Positions 1 to 4,877 are shown, counted from the stretch's first letter. The stretch: 5,990 nucleotides of DNA from Deltaproteobacteria bacterium RIFOXYA12_FULL_61_11 (GCA_001799195.1 MGSU01000186.1:2331-8320); one strand, 5' to 3'. The notes: generated from the letters alone by a model not told the origin. Numbers and translations are program-made.

Positions 1-780
1 ATAGCGCTCGGCCTGGCACTCATCGCCGGAGCCATCCTCTGCGGGGGTTCCCTCGAACAGTTCTGTAACCTTCCCGGCATCCTCATCGTGGTGGGCGGCA
101 CCTTGTCGGTCATCGTGTTCAGCTTCTCTTTCACCGAACTCTGGGCCACGGGAAAATTGCTCGGAAAAGTGTTCCTGCATCGCACCCCTGACCACTTGGC
201 AACTATTTCCCGCTTGATCAACCTGGGCAAGAAAGTCCGGGTCCACGGCTGGATGTCCCTCAAACACGACCTGGGAAACGAAACCGACGAGTTCCTTCGC
301 AAAGGCATTGCCATGCTGCTCGACAACGCCGAAACCGGAGTTCTCCTCGACACCCTCCGCTTGGAGATCGTCGCGGTGCGCGAACGCCACCGCAAAGGGC
401 AGCAGGTTTTCAAACAAATGGCGCGCCTCTCTCCTGCCTTCGGTATGCTCGGGACAATTGTCGGCTTGATACAGATGCTCAATGTACTCAATGATCCGAG
501 CTCCATCGGTCCGAAAATGGCGATGGCTTTATTGACTACATTCTACGGGATCCTCCTGGCGACCATGCTCTTCAACCCCATAGCCTCGAAGCTGCAATCT
601 CGGACCGAGGACGAAATCCTGGCCAGGACGATCATACTCAACGGACTCCTCGCGATCGCGGATAAACACAGTCCGTACCAACTCGAGGACAGACTCGCCG
701 GTTTCCTCACCCATCATCACCGTGAACGCCTCGGAGAGCGGCTCAAAGAGGTCCAACAGCGTCTGACCGTGGTTGCTTGA
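1..780 (+). CDS. motA: Flagellar stator protein MotA/PomA family (5' end outside window)
   Basis: This is the ion-channel subunit of the flagellar stator, an inner-membrane protein that pairs with MotB and pushes on FliG. The frame is open from base 1 (IALGLALIAGAILCGGSLEQ), which is the first membrane helix, so the gene starts upstream of the window; the GTG at 88 lies inside the conserved VVGGT motif. About 259 residues are present. The cytoplasmic loop carries DEFLRKGIAMLLD. Helix 3 contains SPAFGMLGTIVGLI and helix 4 contains MALLTTFYGILLATMLFNPIA, with the two conserved prolines at codons 433 and 577. The Thr codons at 454 and 538 align by eye with PomA Thr158 and Thr186, and the DPS-IGP spacing is identical to my recollection of PomA, suggesting a sodium-type stator. 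The next gene begins 7 bases after the stop. The family call is firm; ion specificity is inference. Confidence 0.93.
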   Translation: MALGLALIAGAILCGGSLEQFCNLPGILIVVGGTLSVIVFSFSFTELWATGKLLGKVFLHRTPDHLATISRLINLGKKVRVHGWMSLKHDLGNETDEFLRKGIAMLLDNAETGVLLDTLRLEIVAVRERHRKGQQVFKQMARLSPAFGMLGTIVGLIQMLNVLNDPSSIGPKMAMALLTTFYGILLATMLFNPIASKLQSRTEDEILARTIILNGLLAIADKHSPYQLEDRLAGFLTHHHRERLGERLKEVQQRLTVVA

Positions 781-787
781 GCCGGAC

Positions 788-1540
788 ATGGACGAGGATC
801 GCGGCATCATCACTGCTCTCGGTTACTCCGAGGAAAGCGATTCCGAAGAGTGGTTGTTCAGCTTTACCGACCTCTGCACCCTGCTCCTGTGTTTCTTCAT
901 CATGCTCCTGGCCATGTCCGATATCAACGTCTTGAAAAGTCGGGACGTGCTCGACTCCCTACGCCGAGGCTTCAACGTCCTTGGTCCCAGCCTCAGCCTA
1001 GAGGACGAGCTCGAGAGCGGAACCACTCTCAGCGGCGACCTCGTCCTGGCGGTCGACCGGCGTCAAACGCTGAACGCAGCCATCCTCGAAATGACCACGA
1101 TTATCGCCGGACGGCTGGACACCCTCGACGACCGGAACCTGAAGCGCCAACTCCTCGTGATCAGTCGGCCCAGCGGGGTCACCGTCAGGGTCGAAGCCCA
1201 AAACCTCTTCGAGGACGGCACAGCAGCGATGAGAGCCCAGGCCGAGGTCCTGGTCGATTGCCTGGCCGAACTCCTTCGCAGGACCAACTACCAACTCTTC
1301 ATCGAAGCCCATACCGACGATGTTCCTAGCCCCAACGAACGCTACGGGAGCAACTGGGACCTCTCCTCTGCCAGGGCCAGCACGCTCCTCCGTCAATTGG
1401 TACAGACCGAGCTCATCCGTCCGAACCGACTGGCCGCCACGGGCTATGCCGATTCCCGTAAACTCTCCACCAAACGGGACGAAGCTGGACGGAGCAAGAA
1501 TAGAAGGATAGAATTCGTCTTCAGGCCCGACATGCGCTGA
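788..1540 (+). CDS. motB: Flagellar stator protein MotB/PomB family, OmpA-like peptidoglycan anchor
   Basis: This is the stator subunit that carries the ion-binding aspartate and anchors the complex to peptidoglycan. It has 250 residues from ATG 788, 7 bases after motA ends. A TTG at 773 in the same frame would overlap motA by 8 bases; neither start has a strong Shine-Dalgarno sequence, so translational coupling is likely. The single membrane helix spans roughly residues 22-43 (WLFSFTDLCTLLLCFFIMLL). Asp28 is the expected ion-binding residue, and Cys35, seven residues later, matches the DLMSLLMC pattern I recall from PomB. A plug/linker follows (SDINVLKSRDVLDSLRRGF, also PomB-like). The C-terminal OmpA-like domain runs from about residue 130 to the end, with FIEAHTDDVP, SNWDLSSARAS, ATGYAD and NRRIEFVF motifs. 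Length is slightly under typical MotB. It forms an operon with motA. Confidence 0.94.
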   Translation: MDEDRGIITALGYSEESDSEEWLFSFTDLCTLLLCFFIMLLAMSDINVLKSRDVLDSLRRGFNVLGPSLSLEDELESGTTLSGDLVLAVDRRQTLNAAILEMTTIIAGRLDTLDDRNLKRQLLVISRPSGVTVRVEAQNLFEDGTAAMRAQAEVLVDCLAELLRRTNYQLFIEAHTDDVPSPNERYGSNWDLSSARASTLLRQLVQTELIRPNRLAATGYADSRKLSTKRDEAGRSKNRRIEFVFRPDMR

Positions 1541-1572
1541 GCCCGTCGGGCCGTCACCACGGGAGGCCCGCC

Positions 1573-1896
1573 ATGCGCTGGTTGTTCCTCTTCTTCCTGT
1601 GCTCTTCCCCTGTCTGGGCCGATTGCATCTGCATCGAATTGTTCATGCCCGTGTGCGGTGTGGACGGCGTCACCTACTCGAACGAATGCAAGGCCCAGTG
1701 CGCCGGCGTCAAGACCCTGCACCTCGGCCCCTGCAAACCAAAACCCGCCGAACCACCGACCCCACCCCCTTCTCAACCAGCTACCGAGAAAGCCCCCCCA
1801 CCCAGCACTCCGGCAGGACCTGTCGAAGCACCTACCGCGAAACCACCGACCCCTGCAGCTCCCCCCACGCAACCGGCCGAAACAACCGATCGCTGA
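1573..1896 (+). CDS. Secreted Kazal-type serine protease inhibitor with Pro-rich tail
   Basis: This encodes 107 residues. Residues 1-16 form a signal peptide (MRWLFLFFLCSSPVWA) with probable cleavage before Asp17; there is no good lipobox, so periplasmic or secreted location is expected. A Kazal domain follows with six cysteines at 18, 20, 28, 39, 43 and 54, spaced C-X1-C-X7-C-X10-C-X3-C-X10-C, and with the core PVCGVDGVTYSNEC. Kazal domains bind serine proteases through the loop after the second cysteine; by position the P1 residue is Glu22. Residues 55-107 are a low-complexity Pro/Thr/Ala/Glu tail ending in TTDR, perhaps a wall spacer or unstructured linker. A GGGAGG ribosome binding site at 1561-1566 lies 6 bases before the ATG. 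CGGGCC at 1547-1552 could pair with GGCCCG at 1565-1570 and partly mask it. The gene starts 32 bases after motB and may share its transcript. The natural target protease is unknown. Confidence 0.88.
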   Translation: MRWLFLFFLCSSPVWADCICIELFMPVCGVDGVTYSNECKAQCAGVKTLHLGPCKPKPAEPPTPPPSQPATEKAPPPSTPAGPVEAPTAKPPTPAAPPTQPAETTDR

Positions 1897-1898
1897 GG

Positions 1899-1925
1899 TC
1901 CCGGGAGGAGCTCGGGATTTCTCTT
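1899..1925 (+). terminator. Possible intrinsic terminator after the Kazal gene
   Basis: A 5-bp stem pairs TCCCG (1899-1903) with CGGGA (1913-1917) across a 9-base loop and is followed directly by TTTCTCTT. It starts three bases after the inhibitor stop codon. The stem is short and the T-tract is interrupted, so this is tentative. Confidence 0.4.
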
Positions 1926-1950
1926 GCCAGCATCCATCCCTTTGTGGAAT
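1924..1950 (+). promoter_or_regulatory. Weak candidate promoter for tRNA-Pro
   Basis: TTGCCA (1924-1929) matches five of six -35 consensus bases and TGGAAT (1945-1950) four of six -10 bases, but the spacer is only 15 bases. It lies 13 bases upstream of the tRNA. The T-rich start of this stretch is also used in the proposed terminator, so at most one reading may be right. Confidence 0.25.
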
Positions 1951-1963
1951 GACTCCCCCCTGC

Positions 1964-2038
1964 CGGGGCGTGGCGCAGCCTGGCTAGCGCACCTGCTTTG
2001 GGAGCAGGGGGTCGCGAGTTCAAATCTCGCCGCCCCGA
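1964..2038 (+). tRNA. tRNA-Pro (anticodon TGG)
   Basis: A complete cloverleaf is visible. The acceptor arm pairs CGGGGCG (1964-1970) with CGCCCCG (2031-2037), all seven pairs Watson-Crick. The D stem is GCGC/GCGC (1973-1976 with 1987-1990) around AGCCTGGCTA. The anticodon stem is CCTGC/GCAGG (1992-1996 with 2004-2008) with loop TTTGGGA, placing TGG at 1999-2001. The variable loop is GGGTC, and the T arm is GCGAG/CTCGC around TTCAAAT. A2038 is the discriminator base. CCA is not encoded (CTT follows), so it must be added by tRNA nucleotidyltransferase. The anticodon and the resemblance to E. coli tRNA-Pro(UGG) fix the identity. Confidence 0.98.
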
Positions 2039-2047
2039 CTTAATTCT

Positions 2048-2085
2048 GCAATGGGCTCGGTCACTTACGTGATCGGGCCCGTTGC
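2048..2085 (+). terminator. 17-bp hairpin after tRNA-Pro, probable terminator
   Basis: Bases 2048-2064 (GCAATGGGCTCGGTCAC) pair with 2069-2085 (GTGATCGGGCCCGTTGC) without a mismatch, with three G-T wobbles, around the four-base loop TTAC. The hairpin begins 9 bases after the tRNA ends. The T-tract after it is poor (GTTTCG), so termination may be rho-assisted, or the stem may act mainly as a 3' processing barrier. It could also stop minus-strand transcription coming from the nucleotidyltransferase gene. Confidence 0.6.
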
Positions 2086-2151
2086 GTTTCGAGGGCAGAA
2101 AAACGGTCTTGCCAGATTCTTGCCTTCCTGCTTCTTTTCCTACTGCCGGGG

Positions 2152-2196
2152 TTAGTGGGAAAGAAAGGCTTCGAACAACGCTTCGTCAGGCTGCAT
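2152..2196 (-). other. Possible remnant start of a gene overlapping the nucleotidyltransferase end
   Basis: A 14-codon frame, MQPDEALFEAFLSH, starts at an ATG inside the last codons of the nucleotidyltransferase gene, with an 11-base overlap. In MNT/HEPN pairs the HEPN gene commonly begins this way, right at or within the end of the MNT gene, and often with a short acidic N-terminus. Here the frame stops after 14 codons and no HEPN-like sequence follows before the tRNA hairpin. It may be the stump of a lost partner or mere chance; the evidence is only position and a short peptide. Confidence 0.2.
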
Positions 2197-2494
2197 AGAC
2201 CCTCTCGCTGGCCTGGAGAATTGCCGCGCGGCGGAGATAGTTCCTACTGCGCTCGACGACCTTCACGTCCAGGAGATCGACCTCCCGGCCGAAGAGCTGT
2301 TTCAGTTCTTCGCGCATCCGGTTCAGGTCCCACAATCCGAGCTCGGCCTTGGGCAGGAAACGGACCAACACGTCGACATCGCTGTCTGCCCGGAAATCCT
2401 CTCGCAGGACCGAGCCGAACAAGGAGACCTCCTGCACAGCCCAACGCCGGAACCAGGCGGTGAGTGCAGCGCGGTCATAGGTGAGGTTGACCAT
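2186..2494 (-). CDS. Small MNT-type nucleotidyltransferase (MntA-like), no HEPN partner in window
   Basis: This encodes 102 residues of the minimal nucleotidyltransferase family (COG1669-like). The active-site signature is clear: LFGSVLREDF with Gly27-Ser28, then DSDVDVLV with Asp39 and Asp41, and a third acidic residue Asp73 in REVDLLDV. The C-terminus ends in the VYAA common in this family. ATG 2494 was chosen because AAGGA lies 6 bases upstream (complement of 2501-2505); a TTG ten codons earlier, at 2524, lacks such support. Members of this family usually act as antitoxins that AMPylate or otherwise modify a HEPN toxin encoded next to them, but no HEPN gene is visible on either side. It follows the lipoprotein gene on the same strand after 146 C-rich bases without a gene. 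The fold call is strong; present function is open. Confidence 0.88.
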   Translation of the reverse strand: MVNLTYDRAALTAWFRRWAVQEVSLFGSVLREDFRADSDVDVLVRFLPKAELGLWDLNRMREELKQLFGREVDLLDVKVVERSRNYLRRAAILQASERVYAA

Positions 2495-2640
2495 GTGTAT
2501 TCCTTCCCTCAATCTACTCCCCAACTATGCCACCTCGGCCTTCCCGGGTCAAAGCAAGCTCCCCCCGAGGGCGGAGCGGAACCCTATTCCTTCAAGTCCG
2601 GCAAATCCGACTTCCAACTTCCCCCTTCTCCCTTCCCCTC

Positions 2641-3375
2641 TCATTCCGGGGCGGCACAACGGAACCCGAAGCTGCCATTGTACCTAAGGTTGGGGTTGAC
2701 GTAGTAGCGGATCGCCGCGTGCACTTGGCCGCCGCCATCGAGGAAGTTACCCCCGCGTAAGACCCGGTCTGTGCCAGTCCCCGGGCCGGTCGGATCTACC
2801 TGCGCCGTCGAGGGGTAACTGTCGTACCAGTCCGCCACCCACTCCATCACGTTGCCAGCCATATCGTGCAAGCCGAAGGGCGATACCCCGGCTGGGTAAC
2901 TCCCGACCGGGGTGGTCTTGCCGATGTTATTATTGTAGTTTAACCTTATCTCCCCGGGGCTCTCGTTGCCCCAAGGATAGGTCCGGCCGTCGCCGCCCCT
3001 GGCCGCATATTCCCACTGCGCCTCGGTCGGCAGGTCACCTCCGAGCCACTGACAGTACGCTTTCGCTTGGTGCCAATCCACACAATTTATCGGATGATCC
3101 TCCTTGCCAGTGGCGTTGTAGGTGCAGGTTCCACCGGTGGTATCCGCTGCGGTGCAGTCCCCCACGGACACGCACGCCCCGTACTCGCCAGCCGTCACCT
3201 CGTACTTCTGTATACGGTAGGCCGACAGGGTCACCTGGTGCACCGGCATGGCGAAGCCCTCCTGGCCCATCTGGAAGGTTCCGCCGGGGATATTGCACCA
3301 GGTGTCATCGCAGTTTTCCTCGGCAGGCTGACATCCCAGGCCGAGTATCGCCAGCAACACGATCAATCGAACCAT
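2641..3375 (-). CDS. SUMF1/FGE-type domain lipoprotein (PvdO/EgtB superfamily), non-canonical active site
   Basis: This encodes 244 residues from ATG 3375. The N-terminus MVRLIVLLAILGLGC looks like a lipoprotein signal with Cys15 as lipidation site, although Gly at -3 is atypical. From about residue 29 to the end runs a formylglycine-generating-enzyme-like fold: IPGGTFQMG, PVHQVTLSAYRIQKYEVT, HPINCVDWHQAKAYCQWL, LPTEAQWEYAARGG, YPWGN, SPFGLHDMAGNVMEWVADWY, RVLRGGNF and GFRCA. True FGE enzymes have two catalytic cysteines shortly after RGGSF; here that segment reads LDGGGQVHAAIRYYV and lacks both, so sulfatase activation is unlikely. Cysteines at residues 22 and 27 and in VSVGDC and GGTCTY may form disulfides. 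Two possible acceptors of function are ligand binding or another oxidoreductase-like role. A longer ATG-less extension to 3435 is not needed given the ribosome binding site. Confidence 0.9.
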   Translation of the reverse strand: MVRLIVLLAILGLGCQPAEENCDDTWCNIPGGTFQMGQEGFAMPVHQVTLSAYRIQKYEVTAGEYGACVSVGDCTAADTTGGTCTYNATGKEDHPINCVDWHQAKAYCQWLGGDLPTEAQWEYAARGGDGRTYPWGNESPGEIRLNYNNNIGKTTPVGSYPAGVSPFGLHDMAGNVMEWVADWYDSYPSTAQVDPTGPGTGTDRVLRGGNFLDGGGQVHAAIRYYVNPNLRYNGSFGFRCAAPE

Positions 3376-3377
3376 GC

Positions 3378-3480
3378 TCACACCTCCTCGCTTCGGTAAG
3401 TCTTGTCTATCGGAACCACGGGATCGTAGCCGCATGATCGCAGCATGGCAACCAGGTCAGCGAGTAGTAGATTGATCCCA
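3378..3480 (-). pseudogene. Unidentified coding tail before the lipoprotein gene
   Basis: One minus-strand frame here ends in a protein-like segment: GINLLLADLVAMLRSCG, then YDPVVPIDKTYRSEEV and TGA. The stop sits two bases before the lipoprotein ATG, with the lipoprotein's ribosome binding site inside the last codons, as in a native operon. Upstream of about 3480 the same frame becomes an out-of-frame reading of the helicase remnant, so the 5' part seems to have been replaced. I do not recognise the family. The case rests on amphipathic, non-shadow-like composition and the tight junction; chance is possible. Confidence 0.3.
3383..3388 (-). promoter_or_regulatory. Ribosome binding site fixing the lipoprotein start
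   Basis: The complement reads AGGAGG, a full consensus Shine-Dalgarno, 7 bases before ATG 3375. It also lies within the final codons (GAG GAG GTG TGA) of the coding tail that ends at 3378, an arrangement typical of coupled operon genes. Confidence 0.85.
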
Positions 3481-3967
3481 GCCCTTAGGCTCGTTTGGTG
3501 AAAGCCCGATCCCGTACTCCGAGAGCTGTCGAAGCGCGCGGGTGGGCGCGAAGTCGAACACGAAGCAGACGGGCTTGAGGATTTCCTCTTCGTTCGGGTT
3601 GTCGCCATTGGGGTTCTTGATGGACCAGGGCGACTGCACCCGAAACGCGGCCTGGAAGTATGTCTCGGGCGACTTGAGATTGCGGAGCATCTGGATGGAG
3701 GACCACTGCGGCACGGTCACGCCGGTCGTGAGCTTGCCGCACGACAGCGTGATGGTCTTGGTCTCGAAGCCGCTCCCGATGGCCTTGCGCACAGGCGGCA
3801 ACGATCACCTCGTAGGCATGCCAGAAGGTGTTGTGCTTCTCGGCGAGCAGGTTATCCCTCGCGTGGCAGGCCGCGACGTTGGGGAGGAACCTGAACGAAT
3901 GTTGCAGGTAAGGCAGCAGTCGCACATCCGAATAGGGGAACGGCGGTCTCGTCCCCGTCTTGAGATG
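3457..3967 (-). pseudogene. Fragment of a restriction-type SF2 helicase, frameshifted
   Basis: Two frames together encode a piece of a large restriction helicase. The first (about 3967 to 3791, continuing the DUF1016 frame) gives RPPFPYSDVRLLPYLQHSF, RFLPNVAACHARDNLLAEKH and NTFWHAYEVIVAAC. The second (3801 to about 3478) gives LPPVRKAIGSGFETKTITLS, CGKLTTGVTVPQWSSIQMLR, NLKSPETYFQAAFRVQSPWS and NPNEEEILKPVCFVFDFAPT. TTGVTVP and YFQAAFRVQ correspond to helicase motifs V and VI. In intact relatives, as I recall them, a short linker joins VIVAA to the second segment, so a small deletion near 3795 both removed codons and shifted the frame. After SPNEP the sequence leaves the family and stops at 3457. 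The ATPase motifs I and II and the rest of the protein are absent. Almost certainly nonfunctional. Confidence 0.75.
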
Positions 3968-4075
3968 CTCATTTTCCACCCGCATCAGGGCACGGTAATG
4001 CGACCAGGAGAGGTGCGGCGAGAAACCTTGCGGCACGGTAGTACCCGCCGGGGAGAGATTCCCAGCTTCGGCCAA

Positions 4076-4099
4076 TTCCGCGCCAGCCGGGCGTGAAAT
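4076..4099. repeat. Dyad-symmetric repeat, copy B, inside the DUF1016 fragment
   Basis: This unit encodes ISRPAGAE and differs from copy A at three positions, which weaken its palindrome. A more decayed third unit may follow about 40 bases on, at roughly 4043-4060, where the protein reads LSPAG. Confidence 0.7.
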
Positions 4100-4126
4100 C
4101 TCCTGTTCGATCATGGGCGCCGCAGA

Positions 4127-4150
4127 TTCCACGCCCGCTGGGCGTGAAAT
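4127..4150. repeat. Dyad-symmetric repeat, copy A, inside the DUF1016 fragment
   Basis: This 24-base unit contains the perfect inverted repeat CACGCCC-GCT-GGGCGTG (4130-4146) and encodes ISRPAGVE on the minus strand. It matches copy B at 4076-4099 in 21 of 24 positions. The copies are 51 bases apart, an exact multiple of three, so the reading frame is kept. Confidence 0.75.
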
Positions 4151-4454
4151 TCCGGCACACCGATCCGGGTAAGCCAAATAGAACCTTCGAAAATACTGTA
4201 GCGTTGTGGGCGAAAACCCCTTGCCATACCGTTCCGTCAGCCGTGCGGAGAGGTCTTCGACGACCTTCTTGCCGTACTCCGCCCGCTCCTCGCCGCCCTG
4301 CAGTTCCTGGACAATCTCGCGCCCGATCAACCAGTAAGCCAGCACCATGTTCGTGTTCACCGCCCGGACGACATTGCCCTGCGCCTGTTCAAGGATGGAC
4401 ACGATGCGCCCAAAGAGCGCCTCCGGGGGCGCGGCGGCAACGTTCTTCTTCGGG

Positions 4455-4556
4455 TTACTCATCATTCACCAGGTCGAGCATCGCCTCGACCATCCACGCG
4501 GGGGTGAAAACCTCCCCGTGGTCGGCGACGCGTTGTTTGGACTTGACCAGGTTCAT
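4455..4556 (-). pseudogene. N-terminal stub of an N6-adenine DNA methylase
   Basis: This short frame encodes 33 residues: MNLVKSKQRVADHGEVFTPA followed by WMVEAMLDLVNDE and TAA. VADHGEVFTP with a following MLDLV is the N-terminal signature of class I N6-adenine methylases of restriction-modification systems, where it helps form the SAM pocket; in intact members the SAM-binding FLEPACGSGNF motif follows within about 15 residues. Here the gene ends exactly where the DUF1016 fragment begins, sharing ATGATGAGTAA. A junction at short shared sequence (the methylase's GATGAGT and the start ATGAGT of DUF1016) would explain the loss of the remaining hundreds of residues. The start has only a weak ribosome binding site; a GTG four codons earlier at 4568 is possible. 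Confidence 0.75.
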
Positions 4557-4744
4557 AGGTCCATGCACTTCGGGCGACGCTTCCTTGTAATCATTACGGG
4601 TTACCTGCTAGGTTCAGCGTTGAGCGAAGCCTCCGCTGCAGTGATTCTAACTTGCTGGCACGGTTGGCCGAGAAGCACGTTGAGCTGCTCCAGAATAGAA
4701 TCTGGGGAGAGGGTACCCGCGGAAGGATTTGATGGCAAGTGGGG

Positions 4745-4770
4745 GGGTAGGTGACTGTAGGGTAGGTGAC
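4745..4770. repeat. Two direct copies of GGGTAGGTGAC
   Basis: Identical 11-base copies lie at 4745-4755 and 4760-4770, separated by TGTA, a period of 15 bases. A G-run precedes the first copy. They lie about 170 bases upstream of the next plus-strand start. They could be a regulator's half-sites or a small tandem duplication; nothing more is shown by the sequence. Confidence 0.55.
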
Positions 4771-4849
4771 GAGTATCCAAATTGTACTAACATGTAGAAC
4801 TTTAGGCATATTTTTCAGCAACCCATCGTATTCCCAGCGTGTTCACTCC

Positions 4850-4877
4850 TTGACCTCACAATAGGTTACACGATAGG
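4850..4877 (+). promoter_or_regulatory. Weak candidate promoter for the RNase H-like gene
   Basis: TTGACC (4850-4855) matches five of six -35 bases; GATAGG (4872-4877), 16 bases later, matches only three of six -10 bases. It lies 62 bases before the start codon. Low confidence because of the poor -10 element. Confidence 0.25.

Larger units (their letters stand above)
3968..4465 (-). pseudogene. DUF1016 (YhcG-type) N-terminal fragment, fused to the helicase remnant
   Basis: The first 166 residues resemble the DUF1016 N-terminal domain found with PDDEXK nucleases in restriction-modification islands: EALFGRIVSILEQAQGNVVR, NMVLAYWLIGREIVQELQGG, YGKKVVEDLSARLTERYGKG, FSPTTLQYFRRFYLAYP and LSWSHYRALMRVEN. 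The frame then passes without a stop into helicase sequence at about 3968, so the PDDEXK nuclease half is missing. The open frame continues to 3485, but its last 100 residues are an Arg-rich out-of-frame reading of the helicase remnant. Residues 102-150 form a variable insert with two ISRPAG units encoded by dyad repeats. ATG 4465 is followed at once by a second ATG. The start overlaps the end of the methylase stub by 11 bases. A truncated protein could be made, but catalytic function is unlikely. Confidence 0.8.

Noticed and set aside
1964-2038. Second attachment-site copy of the tRNA 3' end within the window
   Set aside because: I scanned the remaining sequence for the T-arm and acceptor sequence and saw no repeat, so an integrated element cannot be bounded here.
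2041-2100. Riboswitch or small RNA after the tRNA
   Set aside because: The structure is a simple long hairpin with a four-base loop and no conserved ligand-binding features.
2497-2640. Short plus-strand frames in the C-rich gap between nucleotidyltransferase and lipoprotein genes
   Set aside because: They are Pro/Ser-rich low-complexity translations without start signals.
3485-3790. C-terminal 100 residues of the long minus-strand frame that starts at 4465
   Set aside because: They are Arg/His/Asp-rich and lie opposite clear helicase similarity in another frame, so they are an out-of-frame reading after the frameshift.
3542-4096. Plus-strand open frame of 184 codons
   Set aside because: It is antisense to the DUF1016 and helicase fragments, has no recognisable domain and no ribosome binding site.
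4076-4150. CRISPR array
   Set aside because: There are only two or three degenerate units, 51 bases apart, inside a protein frame, and no cas gene is nearby.
4093-4754. Plus-strand open frames opposite the DUF1016 start
   Set aside because: They are low-complexity Pro/Arg/Ser readings antisense to recognised coding sequence; GC-rich DNA gives such shadows.
4594-4821. 75-codon minus-strand frame upstream of the methylase stub
   Set aside because: It has no ribosome binding site, its composition is odd (repeated VTYP from the direct repeat) and it shows no family likeness.
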